From a virus: a DNA stretch of 64,000 nucleotides. Below, piece after piece: positions 43,603 through 52,684 of this stretch (the stretch's first letter is position 1; each line of letters opens with the position of its first letter). The position numbers and the translations under genes are program-made. The notes under the pieces were generated by a model, which ran no database searches, had not been told where the DNA came from, and saw only the letters and a program-made list of their open reading frames with translations. The DNA is taken from positions 62,001 to 126,000 of IMG/VR virus record IMGVR_UViG_3300043395_003072, one strand, 5' to 3'.

Positions 43603-46600
43603 TTATCCTCCTAGTGCTCTTGCAATTAACATTTGCATTTCAGGCATTCTATCATCAGTGTAATGTATCTCTGCTCTAGATTGTTCTCCAGTACTAATTC
43701 TATTTAATACAATTTTACTTGAATCTAAATCTGATACATAATTGCTATTTCTAATTAAAGCATTACGAGTCGCATTTCTATGCATACCACCAGGCTGATA
43801 CATAAAAAGATCAGCCCCTTCAAGATAAGGTTTTCTTGATACGTTTCTCACTTGAGATTCCCACATGTCGTAATCGTGTATTTCTTGACCTGAATTATCT
43901 ACATATTTGACTTTAATATCTTCTATATCCACATCCTTATGCCAGCCTATCCAATCTACACTAGGCATTGGTTTATTTCTAAAATACTCTTCCATAAGGT
44001 ACATTTTCTCTCTCATATACTCTTCATCAATTACTGCCTTATCACTAGATAATAAAGAAACATTCTCACCAGAATCTATCCTTGACCATATATTCTGATA
44101 TAAATGCTTTTGATCTTCAGGTACTAGCTCAAGGATTCTTTCTCTTTCATCTTTTTGAGCATTAGCAAAAGCATCAAAAAATCTCTTATCTGCATTTGGT
44201 AACGCCAAATAAACAGAAAGTGCATCTCCATTAGGATTCACTCCTGTTCTAGTTCTAGCTGCTAAACTTATATATCTATTTCTATCTTTTTGGTTTTCAG
44301 CTTGCTCTGCTAATTGCATGTATTTCATAAATTGAAGTTTATCAAAATGCTCATTGATTTCTTCTTTTTTCGTAACATGCATAGGTTTGCTATCAACGCC
44401 CATTATTCTCGCTGCTGAATACATTGCTGGCCTGAACCAGTCCCTTATAGGAGAATCCCAGAAAGGGTTAGCTGTACCGTAAATTCTTTCTGTTTCATAG
44501 ACTTCTATAGCATCTCTAGTGTGTCCTAGAAGTTTAGAAGCAGGTCTAAAACCACCAGGAACTAAATACTCTGCAGCAGATAATCCAGTACGTATTGCAC
44601 TAGTGCCTTTTTCGTACATATATTGAGTTATATCGGAAGCTATAGGGATTCTAATAGCGTTAGGGTGTGGCTCATAGTCTCTTGTAGCAGCAAGTCTTTT
44701 TTGATGGTTCTCTACAATGTTATCGAGCATTTTAGATTCATGCTCTGTTAAAATTCCAGCAGCTTTTCTTTCGTAAAGCTCTTGTTGCATTTTAATTGTT
44801 TGTCTGCTTTGCGGAGCTACATCAGCTAATATCTTATACTTATGAATTAATGGATAGTCTTCAGGGTCTAGTCCAGCTACATCAGGATTTAATGCTTCGT
44901 ACCCTTTACCAGGTAATCTTGCTGAGCCATTAGCTATTGCTCTATAAGGGTCTCCTCGTTTTAACTTCTCCGGGATATAAGAAGGCATTGAGTTTATTAA
45001 TGGGTTATAAGCCTCTATTTCTGCTCTTGGTCTTGGGAATAAACGTCTAATTGGCTCTGACATAAAACCAAAGCCACCAAGTTCTTTTTCCCAATAATCT
45101 CCAATAGAAGAATCCATTGCAGTAGAAGTTGCATACACCGGACTCATCGTTCCTAATACTTCTCTACCAGTAAAAACTTTTTGTATTATATTTTTTGTAT
45201 AACCAGTCAAACCTTCTATTTCTCTAAATGCATACTGAATTCTACCAAGTGCAGGCATTCCTTGATACGGAGAAACTGGTGATCCTGGAGGTATCTCTCC
45301 TAACTCAGGAGAAGAACCGTAGCCTTTAATATAAGCTTGCTCCACTTCTCCACTCTCTTGATTCAATCTAAAGAGCTCATCTTCATGCATCAGTTTAGGT
45401 GGTTTTAATATCTGCCCAATTGTTGATGATAGTAAAGGCCCAAGCACTGGCATATCTTCAAAAGCTGCACCTGTCATTGGGTAGGGTCTATCTTGATAGT
45501 TCTTTTCCTCTAAGTAATAGGTGAAGTTCTTAAGCATGAATCTTGTTATTGGGTTAAAGTTCTCATAATCTTCCCCCCAAACAGATTTCTCATCAGACTT
45601 AGTCATTAACATCTTATAAGCGTGGGGTCTAAAATATGAAGTCTCCCCGCCTTCATAAGGAGTACCTCCAGCTTCCCACCATCGACCTTTCTTTATCTCT
45701 ACAAGCTTCTCTCCTTCATATACTGCTTTAAGCTCATCAGGATCCTCCATCATTCCAAAGAATGCGCCAGTCATCATTTGGTGTATAAAGGCAGTACCTA
45801 ATACTAATGCTCCAAATCTTTTAACAATTGGAGCTGCGCTTAATGATTCTGCTACTTCTTCATAAGTTTTATTTCTAACAAAACTTCCATCTTTAGCTCT
45901 TACATCTTGCTGAACTCCCCCTAGCTTGATATCTACTTCACCTTCAAGGGTAGCTCCAAAAAAAGAATGCACCATTTCTGCACCAAATATTTCAGTGCGC
46001 CTCATCATATTATTAATGAATCCAGATCCTGTTGAATATCTATTATTAATTTCTACGATTTTATTTAATAAAGATTTATTTAAATCATTATCTTTATAAT
46101 ACCTTGTGTGAACTTCAGATCTTGTTGCGTGTGTTAATTTATAGTTCGTATCAAGTATTATTGATTTCAACCTTCCGCTATCTTGCTCATTTAACATTTC
46201 CCTTAAAAGCACTTCATTGTCTGAAAAGAAGCTTCTTAACTTTGATCTGGATTCTTTATCTAGATTATCTAAACTAACATTCTTTATTATAGAATCTAGC
46301 GAAGACTGATACCTTTCTAGAAGTTCTGTTTTTATCTGACCTTTCTGTAGTCTTTCTGCAATTGGATTATACTTTAAGAATTCTTCTGTATGTTTATCTG
46401 CAATTTTCCCAAAACTAATAGCATTAAAAAGTGTTCGCATTTGGATATCTTGTCTTGATCCAGGCAAAGTCACGGATCCGACGATCCCAAGCCTATTTTC
46501 TATTGCTCCATAAACTCCTCTAAAAGCATTATCAAAAGAAGATGAAATTCCTTGCTTTGGTACAGGTTTTCCTTCGGCTCTAGCTTGTTCTCTTAAAAGA

Positions 46601-48039
46601 AAGTCTTGGCCATAGTTGGTATAAGATAAAGCAGCTGCTCCAAGTCCTAAAAATAATCCAGTCGTAGTTTCTGTAAATCCAGGGAATAATCCTTCTATTC
46701 CCCTCCTGATATAAGACAATCCTGTATATTTTCCAATATAAGAACGCGCTATATCTAAATTTACTGCTGTTGTTGCAATACCTTCTTTAATACCTTCATT
46801 AAATCCAGGAAGCAACATCTGTACTGCAAATGCTGCAGCCCCTAACTTGGCTGTTCCTTTTAAATCTTTAGTTGCATTGAAATACATTCCAGCAAGACCA
46901 AGGCTTATTCCTGTAGAAGCAACAAGATTTCCAGCAACTCCAAACTTTCTTCTATAGTGATCTACCGTTTCGAGCCCCATATAAACTGCACCTATTTTAG
47001 ATGCTTTTAATCCTAACGAAAGAAACTGTTTATAGAATGGTCCTGGCTCTGTTTTTAAAGATAAACCCGTATACTCACTAAACCTACCTAGCAGTTTTCC
47101 AACTACAGGCATTTGATTAAGCGTAGCATCTATTAATCTATTGTAACGTTGTATACCCGCAGTCAGTTGGGCTGCAGGTATAGCGGTTCTTCTTTTTAAA
47201 TCACTTAAACTCTCGAGTTTTCCTCTCACTGATGGAACTAAAGCTAACCTGCTAGAATCTTCTGTGACCGAATCCACATACATGTTTGCATAGTTAATAT
47301 CTTTTACATCCAAGTTTTGTAATATAGCTTGAGTTACAGGATTTAATTTAGTACGTGAGCTTGATGCTTCTAATGCATCAAGAGGTTCGTATGCATAACC
47401 TCTGAGCTGTACTGCTACATCATTAGATATTAAAGTTGGCTTTTTTGTTTTAGATGGTTCTAACTTTATTTTCTTTTCAATGACTTTTCCTGAATCATCT
47501 TCAATTTTTTCAACTGTTTCATCTAGTTCTTCAAAAAATAAACTCCCCCTACCTCTTGCCTCTATGTCTTGCTCATAAACAAGCCTGTATCTATCTGTAT
47601 TTATTCTATGACTTATTTGAGCATAAGCTTCATCTCCAATAGTTGCTCTTAAAATATTTTGACTATCTTTGTTATTCTTTATAAATCTTGATTCAAATAC
47701 ATATCTCCCAACTTCTTTATTTGGATCTTGTAAAGAAGCAGCTTTTTCTAATTCTAATGCTGCTGGACTTAATCCTATTGAAGCATACTCTGGAATTCTT
47801 AAAGTGTTTAATAGCCCACCAAGCTTTTCATTAAGAATATTTCTTACTTGTTTTTGACCTATATCATATACACTATATTCGCTTCCTTGCGAATAAGCTT
47901 TAGAAGCTAAATAGCGCCCACCAAAGTACAAACCACCATAAGGCAACAAGGACATTCCAGCTTCTACTAAAGGGTGCATTTCTGGCTCTTGTTGAAGTGC
48001 AGAGTAGTATACCCCGCCTTGTCCTTGCTGAGTATACAT
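43603..48039 (-). CDS. Large virion protein with membrane-like segments, tape-measure candidate
   Basis: 1,478 residues, between the chaperone-like genes and the 3,046-aa gene. Hydrophobic stretches lie at ~366-388 (GVAGNLVASTGISLGLAGMY), ~456-475 (GLFLGLGAAALSY) and ~740-762 (FGALVLGTAFIHQMM), consistent with a protein ejected into or across the membrane. Near residue 786 is GRWWEAGGTPYEGGETSYF, then RPHAYKML, a conserved-looking Trp/Gly/Tyr motif with no assigned function that I can name. The C-terminal third is Pro/Tyr/Arg-rich. By position and hydrophobicity it could be the tape measure or a companion ejected protein; at ~1.5 angstrom per residue it would give ~220 nm. Confidence 0.55.
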   Translation of the reverse strand: MYTQQGQGGVYYSALQQEPEMHPLVEAGMSLLPYGGLYFGGRYLASKAYSQGSEYSVYDIGQKQVRNILNEKLGGLLNTLRIPEYASIGLSPAALELEKAASLQDPNKEVGRYVFESRFIKNNKDSQNILRATIGDEAYAQISHRINTDRYRLVYEQDIEARGRGSLFFEELDETVEKIEDDSGKVIEKKIKLEPSKTKKPTLISNDVAVQLRGYAYEPLDALEASSSRTKLNPVTQAILQNLDVKDINYANMYVDSVTEDSSRLALVPSVRGKLESLSDLKRRTAIPAAQLTAGIQRYNRLIDATLNQMPVVGKLLGRFSEYTGLSLKTEPGPFYKQFLSLGLKASKIGAVYMGLETVDHYRRKFGVAGNLVASTGISLGLAGMYFNATKDLKGTAKLGAAAFAVQMLLPGFNEGIKEGIATTAVNLDIARSYIGKYTGLSYIRRGIEGLFPGFTETTTGLFLGLGAAALSYTNYGQDFLLREQARAEGKPVPKQGISSSFDNAFRGVYGAIENRLGIVGSVTLPGSRQDIQMRTLFNAISFGKIADKHTEEFLKYNPIAERLQKGQIKTELLERYQSSLDSIIKNVSLDNLDKESRSKLRSFFSDNEVLLREMLNEQDSGRLKSIILDTNYKLTHATRSEVHTRYYKDNDLNKSLLNKIVEINNRYSTGSGFINNMMRRTEIFGAEMVHSFFGATLEGEVDIKLGGVQQDVRAKDGSFVRNKTYEEVAESLSAAPIVKRFGALVLGTAFIHQMMTGAFFGMMEDPDELKAVYEGEKLVEIKKGRWWEAGGTPYEGGETSYFRPHAYKMLMTKSDEKSVWGEDYENFNPITRFMLKNFTYYLEEKNYQDRPYPMTGAAFEDMPVLGPLLSSTIGQILKPPKLMHEDELFRLNQESGEVEQAYIKGYGSSPELGEIPPGSPVSPYQGMPALGRIQYAFREIEGLTGYTKNIIQKVFTGREVLGTMSPVYATSTAMDSSIGDYWEKELGGFGFMSEPIRRLFPRPRAEIEAYNPLINSMPSYIPEKLKRGDPYRAIANGSARLPGKGYEALNPDVAGLDPEDYPLIHKYKILADVAPQSRQTIKMQQELYERKAAGILTEHESKMLDNIVENHQKRLAATRDYEPHPNAIRIPIASDITQYMYEKGTSAIRTGLSAAEYLVPGGFRPASKLLGHTRDAIEVYETERIYGTANPFWDSPIRDWFRPAMYSAARIMGVDSKPMHVTKKEEINEHFDKLQFMKYMQLAEQAENQKDRNRYISLAARTRTGVNPNGDALSVYLALPNADKRFFDAFANAQKDERERILELVPEDQKHLYQNIWSRIDSGENVSLLSSDKAVIDEEYMREKMYLMEEYFRNKPMPSVDWIGWHKDVDIEDIKVKYVDNSGQEIHDYDMWESQVRNVSRKPYLEGADLFMYQPGGMHRNATRNALIRNSNYVSDLDSSKIVLNRISTGEQSRAEIHYTDDRMPEMQMLIARALGG

Positions 48040-48042
48040 TTA

Positions 48043-48756
48043 TTAACCTTTCTTTCTTGCGTCTAGCTTTCTCGCCATTGCTTCTTTAGATAACCTAGCT
48101 CGCTCTTCTTCTATGAATCTTTGCTGAGCTTCTTGCACTTCCCAATATCCGAGCTGCTGTTCTTCATACATAGGATTAAAAGCTACTTCTTGTTGAGGCT
48201 TTTCTTTTTTCTTTTCCTCAACAACTGCAGTTTCTTCTATCTTTCCGTAAAGCTCTTCATAAATCTTTTTAAGATCCATTCTTTGGTAACCAGGTACACT
48301 TTTACTTAACTTGTTCTCAGCTGATACAAAGTTAGATATAAACTGTTTCTCGGTCATCTCTTCTATATCTTTAGGAACCATAGAGGAGAAGGCATAGAAT
48401 ATAGTGCTTTTCATATGTTCGTATAGAGAGTCCGGAGACTTCTCTTGTCTTTCTTTTGCTATTTCTAGTAAGAATTCTTCACCACTTTTAGCTCCTGATA
48501 ATTCAAATATTAAACCACCAGTAGATATGATATATCCAGCTGGGATATTTTTATTTAAAAGCTCTACTTCACCAAGAAAACAAATATTAAAAACTTCTTC
48601 ATAAATAAAAAAAGGCGGGATCTTGCCTGCCTTAATTAACTTATTAAAGAAGTTAAACTCTTTTATTTTTAAGAGTTTAAAATCAAAACTTAAATAATCA
48701 TCAAATACTATTCTATAGAGCTCAGAATTTAATTCTAAAGCTCTTGTTAATTTCAT
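48043..48756 (-). CDS. Putative tail assembly chaperone (second of pair)
   Basis: A 237-residue protein. Helical with an N-terminal part (LKIKEFNFFNKLIKAGKIPP) and a charged C-terminus (EEKKKEKPQQEV, then QEAQQRFIEEERARLSKEA). It starts in the ATGA stop of the preceding chaperone-like gene and ends just before the giant genes. In phages, tail assembly chaperones lie exactly between the tube and the tape measure, often as an overlapping pair. Here the overlap is start-stop, not an obvious frameshift. A coat-like helper of the tape measure is inferred; no motif proves it. Confidence 0.55.
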   Translation of the reverse strand: MKLTRALELNSELYRIVFDDYLSFDFKLLKIKEFNFFNKLIKAGKIPPFFIYEEVFNICFLGEVELLNKNIPAGYIISTGGLIFELSGAKSGEEFLLEIAKERQEKSPDSLYEHMKSTIFYAFSSMVPKDIEEMTEKQFISNFVSAENKLSKSVPGYQRMDLKKIYEELYGKIEETAVVEEKKKEKPQQEVAFNPMYEEQQLGYWEVQEAQQRFIEEERARLSKEAMARKLDARKKG

Positions 48757-49643
48757 AGCTGAGTCGTTAATAGCATCGCTTGTTGAGGTGTTAAGAAGCC
48801 GCTATTAAGTAGTATCATCTGATACAGAGAATCTAGCACTCCAGCCTTACAATACTCAAGCCAGTTATTATTGAGGCTAGGATAGAGTACGCAATACATT
48901 ACCACTTTCTCTTTAAGCTTCTCCTCTACTTCATCAGCATCCTCGCTTTCACGAAGCTTATTCATTAGCTCTTTAATCTTCTTCCATTCGCTTCTAGTGA
49001 GATGGTGATATACATATACTTCGCCTTCTCCAAAAGCCATTACATGAATACCTGTCCTCCCATAACGATCTTTCCACGCTTGGATAGTATCGTATGAAGG
49101 AGGATTAGGTTCTTGAGCAAGTAGCTCCATAATTTGGTCTCTAACTACAAATGGCTCTTGTCTTGGAGTTTCTTGAACTACTGGAGCTGGGGGAGGAGCT
49201 GGAGGAGCTTTCTTTCTTTCAATTTCATTAGAAAGTTTATTAAGCTCTGCATCTAAATCAATCATAGGTTCTACCTTTTCAATAGGTTTAATTAGCTGCT
49301 CAATTATAGTCTTGGGCTCTTCAACTATAGGAGCCTCAATAGGCTTTAGCAACTCTTTTTTTGCTTCTAAAGCTTGTTGCCTTTTTCTTTCTCTGCGATA
49401 CTTTGGAGCGTTTAATAACTCTTCAGTTTCTCTTTTTTTTTGAGCCTCAAGTTCTATTGCCCTTACTTCTTCTTCAATAGCTTTTACTTCTTGATCCATA
49501 GGAATAAAAGCAGAAGGAGGCAATGACTTGATAATAGAATCTGCACTAGGAGATTTTCTTTTAAGTGCATTAAGAGCTTTTTCTGAAACAGGGCTTCCAA
49601 ACATTACTAAGTTGTCATCTAGTTTTCTGCCTTCAAATCCCAT
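48753..49643 (-). CDS. Putative tail assembly chaperone (first of pair)
   Basis: A 296-residue protein. The N-terminal half has a coiled-coil, Pro/Glu/Lys-rich linker (KKAPPAPPPAPVVQETPRQE). The C-terminal ~130 residues are a compact helical domain (DTIQAWKDRYGRTGIHVMAF, GEGEVYVYHHLTRSEWKKIK, LNNNWLEYCKAGVLDSLYQM) like those of tail assembly chaperones, which typically bear an aromatic-rich middle and a helical end. Its stop overlaps the next start. Position between tube genes and giant tail proteins supports the role. The linker is longer than in small phages. Confidence 0.6.
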   Translation of the reverse strand: MGFEGRKLDDNLVMFGSPVSEKALNALKRKSPSADSIIKSLPPSAFIPMDQEVKAIEEEVRAIELEAQKKRETEELLNAPKYRRERKRQQALEAKKELLKPIEAPIVEEPKTIIEQLIKPIEKVEPMIDLDAELNKLSNEIERKKAPPAPPPAPVVQETPRQEPFVVRDQIMELLAQEPNPPSYDTIQAWKDRYGRTGIHVMAFGEGEVYVYHHLTRSEWKKIKELMNKLRESEDADEVEEKLKEKVVMYCVLYPSLNNNWLEYCKAGVLDSLYQMILLNSGFLTPQQAMLLTTQL

Positions 49644-49644
49644 A

Positions 49645-50073
49645 TTATCTTACTCCATTTATTAAGTTTCTTCCAATAAAAGAATATTCCTCAAGAATTA
49701 CCTGCTCGCTTATTTGAATAGTTTGACCCATTGATACAAGAAAGCAACTTTGAATTATTCTGCTTTTTGATTTATCATTTCCAAATATTATACTTATATC
49801 AAATTTTGGCAATAAAAAATTGCTATTAGCACTATTGTCACCACCTAAAAGATTAATTATATAGTTTGGCTCAGTATAGTTGATTACAAAATTTCCTTGA
49901 ATTATTTCTCTTCCAGGAAGCATAGCGTCAAAACTAGTCGAGCCATAACCATATATTGGTTGCTGACTATTCTGAAGAGAATAAGATATACCCGCGCACT
50001 CTATCAATTTATTATTATTGACTTCTATATAAGTATTGGCACCTGAAAAATATTGATAGTTGCTAAAATTCAT
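49645..50073 (-). CDS. Tail-tube-like protein, minimal paralogue
   Basis: A 142-residue protein. YFSGANTYIEVNNNKLIECA, then ISYSLQNSQQPIYGYGSTSF and GREIIQGNFVINY, align by eye with the tube protein encoded at 51696-52655 (SYSGVDIRVIINGKQAGSMQ, SYAIQREKAPIYVMGS, KRGIAGTMISLML). The hallmark is the same pattern SYSG-x-strand-N/G-x-strand-xxPIYxxGS-x-strand-xGxxxIxG. It ends in a Glu/Ile/Gly sheet. This probably encodes a tube-cap, tail-completion or tube-initiation protein of the same fold. It overlaps the upstream gene by 4 nt (ATGA). The fold is inferred from paralogy. Confidence 0.6.
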   Translation of the reverse strand: MNFSNYQYFSGANTYIEVNNNKLIECAGISYSLQNSQQPIYGYGSTSFDAMLPGREIIQGNFVINYTEPNYIINLLGGDNSANSNFLLPKFDISIIFGNDKSKSRIIQSCFLVSMGQTIQISEQVILEEYSFIGRNLINGVR

Positions 50074-51623
50074 TTACTTTCTCCAAATAAGTAATCTGTT
50101 AAACCACGGCGTTTTCCAACATTTATCTCTTCTTCAACGTTTCCAACATTTATTCTTTCTACAATATTTTCTGCTCCACTTGATATTGTGTACGCTTCTT
50201 TTATTGTTTCTTCAGTGTCTGTTTTTGACGCCCTAAACATTGCTACATCTTCCGCTACAAACTGAATTACAACTTCCGTTACCATGTCGTTTACCGAAGT
50301 AACAATACTTTCTCCAGTTATCTCAATACCCTTAATGATCATAGAAGCTCCACCGAAGTTATTTTCTTTCTCGTTATAAACTTCTGTTTGATATCTTAAC
50401 ATCAAATTAAATTTGCTTATCAAACTGCTTAGTTTTGAAGTACCAAAAAAAGATGTGTTAATTTTTCCTGTCAAACTCCCTCTTCCTTTTTCTTGATCTA
50501 ATGAATAGTAATAGTAATTCAAATCAATATTTGACGGATCTTTTGCTATTAAACTTCTTAATGGATGATCTTCAATAATTAAAAATACCATAGTTCCAGC
50601 AATAGTTCTTATTGCTTTTGTAAAGCCTGAAACCCCTACATGCCCAAGTCTTCTAACTGGAGCCTTTGCATCATGTATTGATACTGAGATTGTTGCTAAA
50701 GAACTTAAGCGCACAGGACTATTTAACCATTTAAATAAAATTTCGTCTTTATAACTCTCGTCAACTATATCACTTTTTATCAATTTTTCTTCTTTTATTT
50801 CTTTCATTTCCATAAATTTTCCATACTGTGTTTTATAAACTTTAAGTTTATAATCGTAAACTTTAATGTCACTATCATACTTTTCTTTATCTATTTTATA
50901 TTTTTCTAAATTAGCTAAATGGTTAGCTAGTAATATATTATATGCTATAACCTCTGCATCATAAAGAAGTTGCATGTCTAGATTGTAAACGAGTATTAAA
51001 TCATTTGCACTTTCAAAAAGAAAAGATCGAATATCACCTTCTAGTAAACTCTTACTTTGATCAACAAAATCTTTTCCTTCTGGACCTAAAGATTCTCGAG
51101 CTGCTATTAATAAATTCAAAAATTGATCTATAATGTTTACATAATCATTTAACTCAGTATCATCTGCCAACCCATCAACTTCACTAAAATATGTATTTTT
51201 TATATAATCTGGTTTAAAACTACTTAAAGTTAAACTAATTAAATCTTCTATTTGTTCTTTTTGTGCCTGGCTAAGACTTCCATCATTATTAGGATCAGAG
51301 GGTAAATTTAATATTTCATCTATTTTATTTAAAATAGTATTAGATATATTATTTAACTCATCATTATTAGGGAGGTAATTTAATGCTTTTAAAACCGGTG
51401 GATCTTTTCCTAACTCCCCTGGATCTAAAGGTTCTGTTGGTGGCGCTGGCTTTATAGGCTCTTCCATGTTAGGATATCTTTTTTCATATCTTGTTACAGT
51501 TTCAAAATATTCAATAGTTTTAGTTTTTTTTCTTTTACTCGCTTCTTCGTATATCTTGTCTGTACCTTCAAACCAAGCATACGCTTTGCAGTCAGCTCCT
51601 GAGTATGAATAAGTATATGTCAT
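50070..51623 (-). CDS. Tail-tube-like protein with large insertion
   Basis: 517 residues. The N-terminal ~20 residues (TYTYSYSGADCKAYAWFEG) match the start of the tube protein. After ~280 residues of charged helical and Pro-rich sequence (PIKPAPPTEPLDPGELG, then long helices) the tube pattern resumes at ~303-350 (TISVSIHDAKAPVRRLGHVG, then RTIAGTMVFLIIED). The tail ends KEAYTISSGAENIVERINVG. The insertion sits where the tube has only a hairpin (NGKQAG). A protein of tube fold with a protruding extra domain would fit a tube terminus or an adaptor to head or baseplate. A strong AGGAGGA ribosome site (51631-51637) lies directly after a terminator hairpin, so this gene begins a less expressed part of the operon. 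Confidence 0.58.
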   Translation of the reverse strand: MTYTYSYSGADCKAYAWFEGTDKIYEEASKRKKTKTIEYFETVTRYEKRYPNMEEPIKPAPPTEPLDPGELGKDPPVLKALNYLPNNDELNNISNTILNKIDEILNLPSDPNNDGSLSQAQKEQIEDLISLTLSSFKPDYIKNTYFSEVDGLADDTELNDYVNIIDQFLNLLIAARESLGPEGKDFVDQSKSLLEGDIRSFLFESANDLILVYNLDMQLLYDAEVIAYNILLANHLANLEKYKIDKEKYDSDIKVYDYKLKVYKTQYGKFMEMKEIKEEKLIKSDIVDESYKDEILFKWLNSPVRLSSLATISVSIHDAKAPVRRLGHVGVSGFTKAIRTIAGTMVFLIIEDHPLRSLIAKDPSNIDLNYYYYSLDQEKGRGSLTGKINTSFFGTSKLSSLISKFNLMLRYQTEVYNEKENNFGGASMIIKGIEITGESIVTSVNDMVTEVVIQFVAEDVAMFRASKTDTEETIKEAYTISSGAENIVERINVGNVEEEINVGKRRGLTDYLFGESK

Positions 51624-51640
51624 TTTGCTTTCCTCCTAAT

Positions 51641-51662
51641 GAAAAAGGGGCTTACGCCCCTT
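51641..51662 (-). terminator. Rho-independent terminator after tail tube gene
   Basis: On the minus strand the sequence reads AAGGGGC-GTAA-GCCCCTT followed by further T: a perfect 7-bp GC-rich stem (51645-51651 with 51656-51662) with a 4-nt loop and a 5-T run (51642-51646 on the complement). It lies 34 nt after the tube stop codon and just before the AGGAGGA ribosome site of the next gene. It probably trims most transcripts after the abundant tube protein, while read-through serves the less needed proteins downstream. Confidence 0.85.
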
Positions 51663-51695
51663 CAATTACATTTTATATTTTATATAACTTATTAA

Positions 51696-52655
51696 TCAAA
51701 TTCTTTGACGAACCCAATCAACCGCCCCATCGATAGCAATGCTTGCGGCATCAATTGCACTGTCTACGCGTCCGCCTATAGTTTGTTGAGCAGAGCTCGG
51801 TTGTGTTTCTACTTGTGCTTGCTGAACTTCAGAGTAGCCACTAGCGCCCTTTAAACCACTTCCATTTCTATTGCTACTACCATTATTCCAATTATAAAGC
51901 TGTTCACGTGCTGAATGGCCACCAATTTGCATATCAAAAGTTCTCCAAGGAAGAATTGTGCGGCACACATAAGTCATTTGGTTTTCAATTACGATATCAT
52001 CAATCGAGAAACCAGAACCCTCATTAAGAATCTCACAACCATATAAACGCATTTGAGCCGATTGGCCATATTCATTAACTGCAAGAATTGTTATATCAAA
52101 AGGAAGTATTTGATCTACATAAAATACAGGGGCAATAGCATAGTTATTACCAACCTGGTTAACATCATATGTTCCTCCAACTTGTAATCTCTGATACGCT
52201 CCGCTTGCAGTTGCACCACTTTCTCCAATTTTACCCTCGTTATTATTTAAAGTAGATCCAAACTGAGCGCCTCCAACATTTACTAATGCTACTGAAGTGT
52301 CGGTCTCGTTGTTAACATTTCCAAGTGCTTTTGTATCAGCTGCTCTATCTTTTCCATTTCCAACTTGAGCAAACACTTCATCCTTGTCTCCCAGGTATTT
52401 CTCTCCAGTAAATACTGGAGACATTAAGATGTGAGTATCAAGCATTAGTGAAATCATAGTACCAGCAATACCACGCTTACCGCGAGAGTAAGAGATTGGA
52501 TCTACTGAGCCCATGACGTAGATAGGAGCTTTCTCACGCTGAATAGCATAAGACAAAGCTTGCATTGATCCAGCTTGCTTGCCGTTGATAATTACACGAA
52601 TATCAACGCCAGAATAAGATGTATAAGTTCTAGAAAGATCTAGTGAAGTTGCCAT
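51696..52655 (-). CDS. Tail tube protein
   Basis: 319 residues. The N-terminus (SYSGVDIRVIINGKQAGSMQ, then REKAPIYVMGS and RGIAGTMISLML) and the C-terminal part (RLYGCEILNEGSGFSIDDIV, ENQMTYVCRTILPW) show the beta-barrel pattern of tube proteins. The middle (~100-180) is a Gly/Asn/Thr-rich insertion. It lies immediately downstream of the sheath gene, the normal order sheath-tube, with no terminator between them, and is itself followed by a strong terminator. Codon use is richer in C/G endings than in the fibre genes, in keeping with high expression. It forms the inner channel of the tail. Confidence 0.78.
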   Translation of the reverse strand: MATSLDLSRTYTSYSGVDIRVIINGKQAGSMQALSYAIQREKAPIYVMGSVDPISYSRGKRGIAGTMISLMLDTHILMSPVFTGEKYLGDKDEVFAQVGNGKDRAADTKALGNVNNETDTSVALVNVGGAQFGSTLNNNEGKIGESGATASGAYQRLQVGGTYDVNQVGNNYAIAPVFYVDQILPFDITILAVNEYGQSAQMRLYGCEILNEGSGFSIDDIVIENQMTYVCRTILPWRTFDMQIGGHSAREQLYNWNNGSSNRNGSGLKGASGYSEVQQAQVETQPSSAQQTIGGRVDSAIDAASIAIDGAVDWVRQRI

Positions 52656-52684
52656 GTTTCTTTATCCTTTATAATTAGCGTTGA

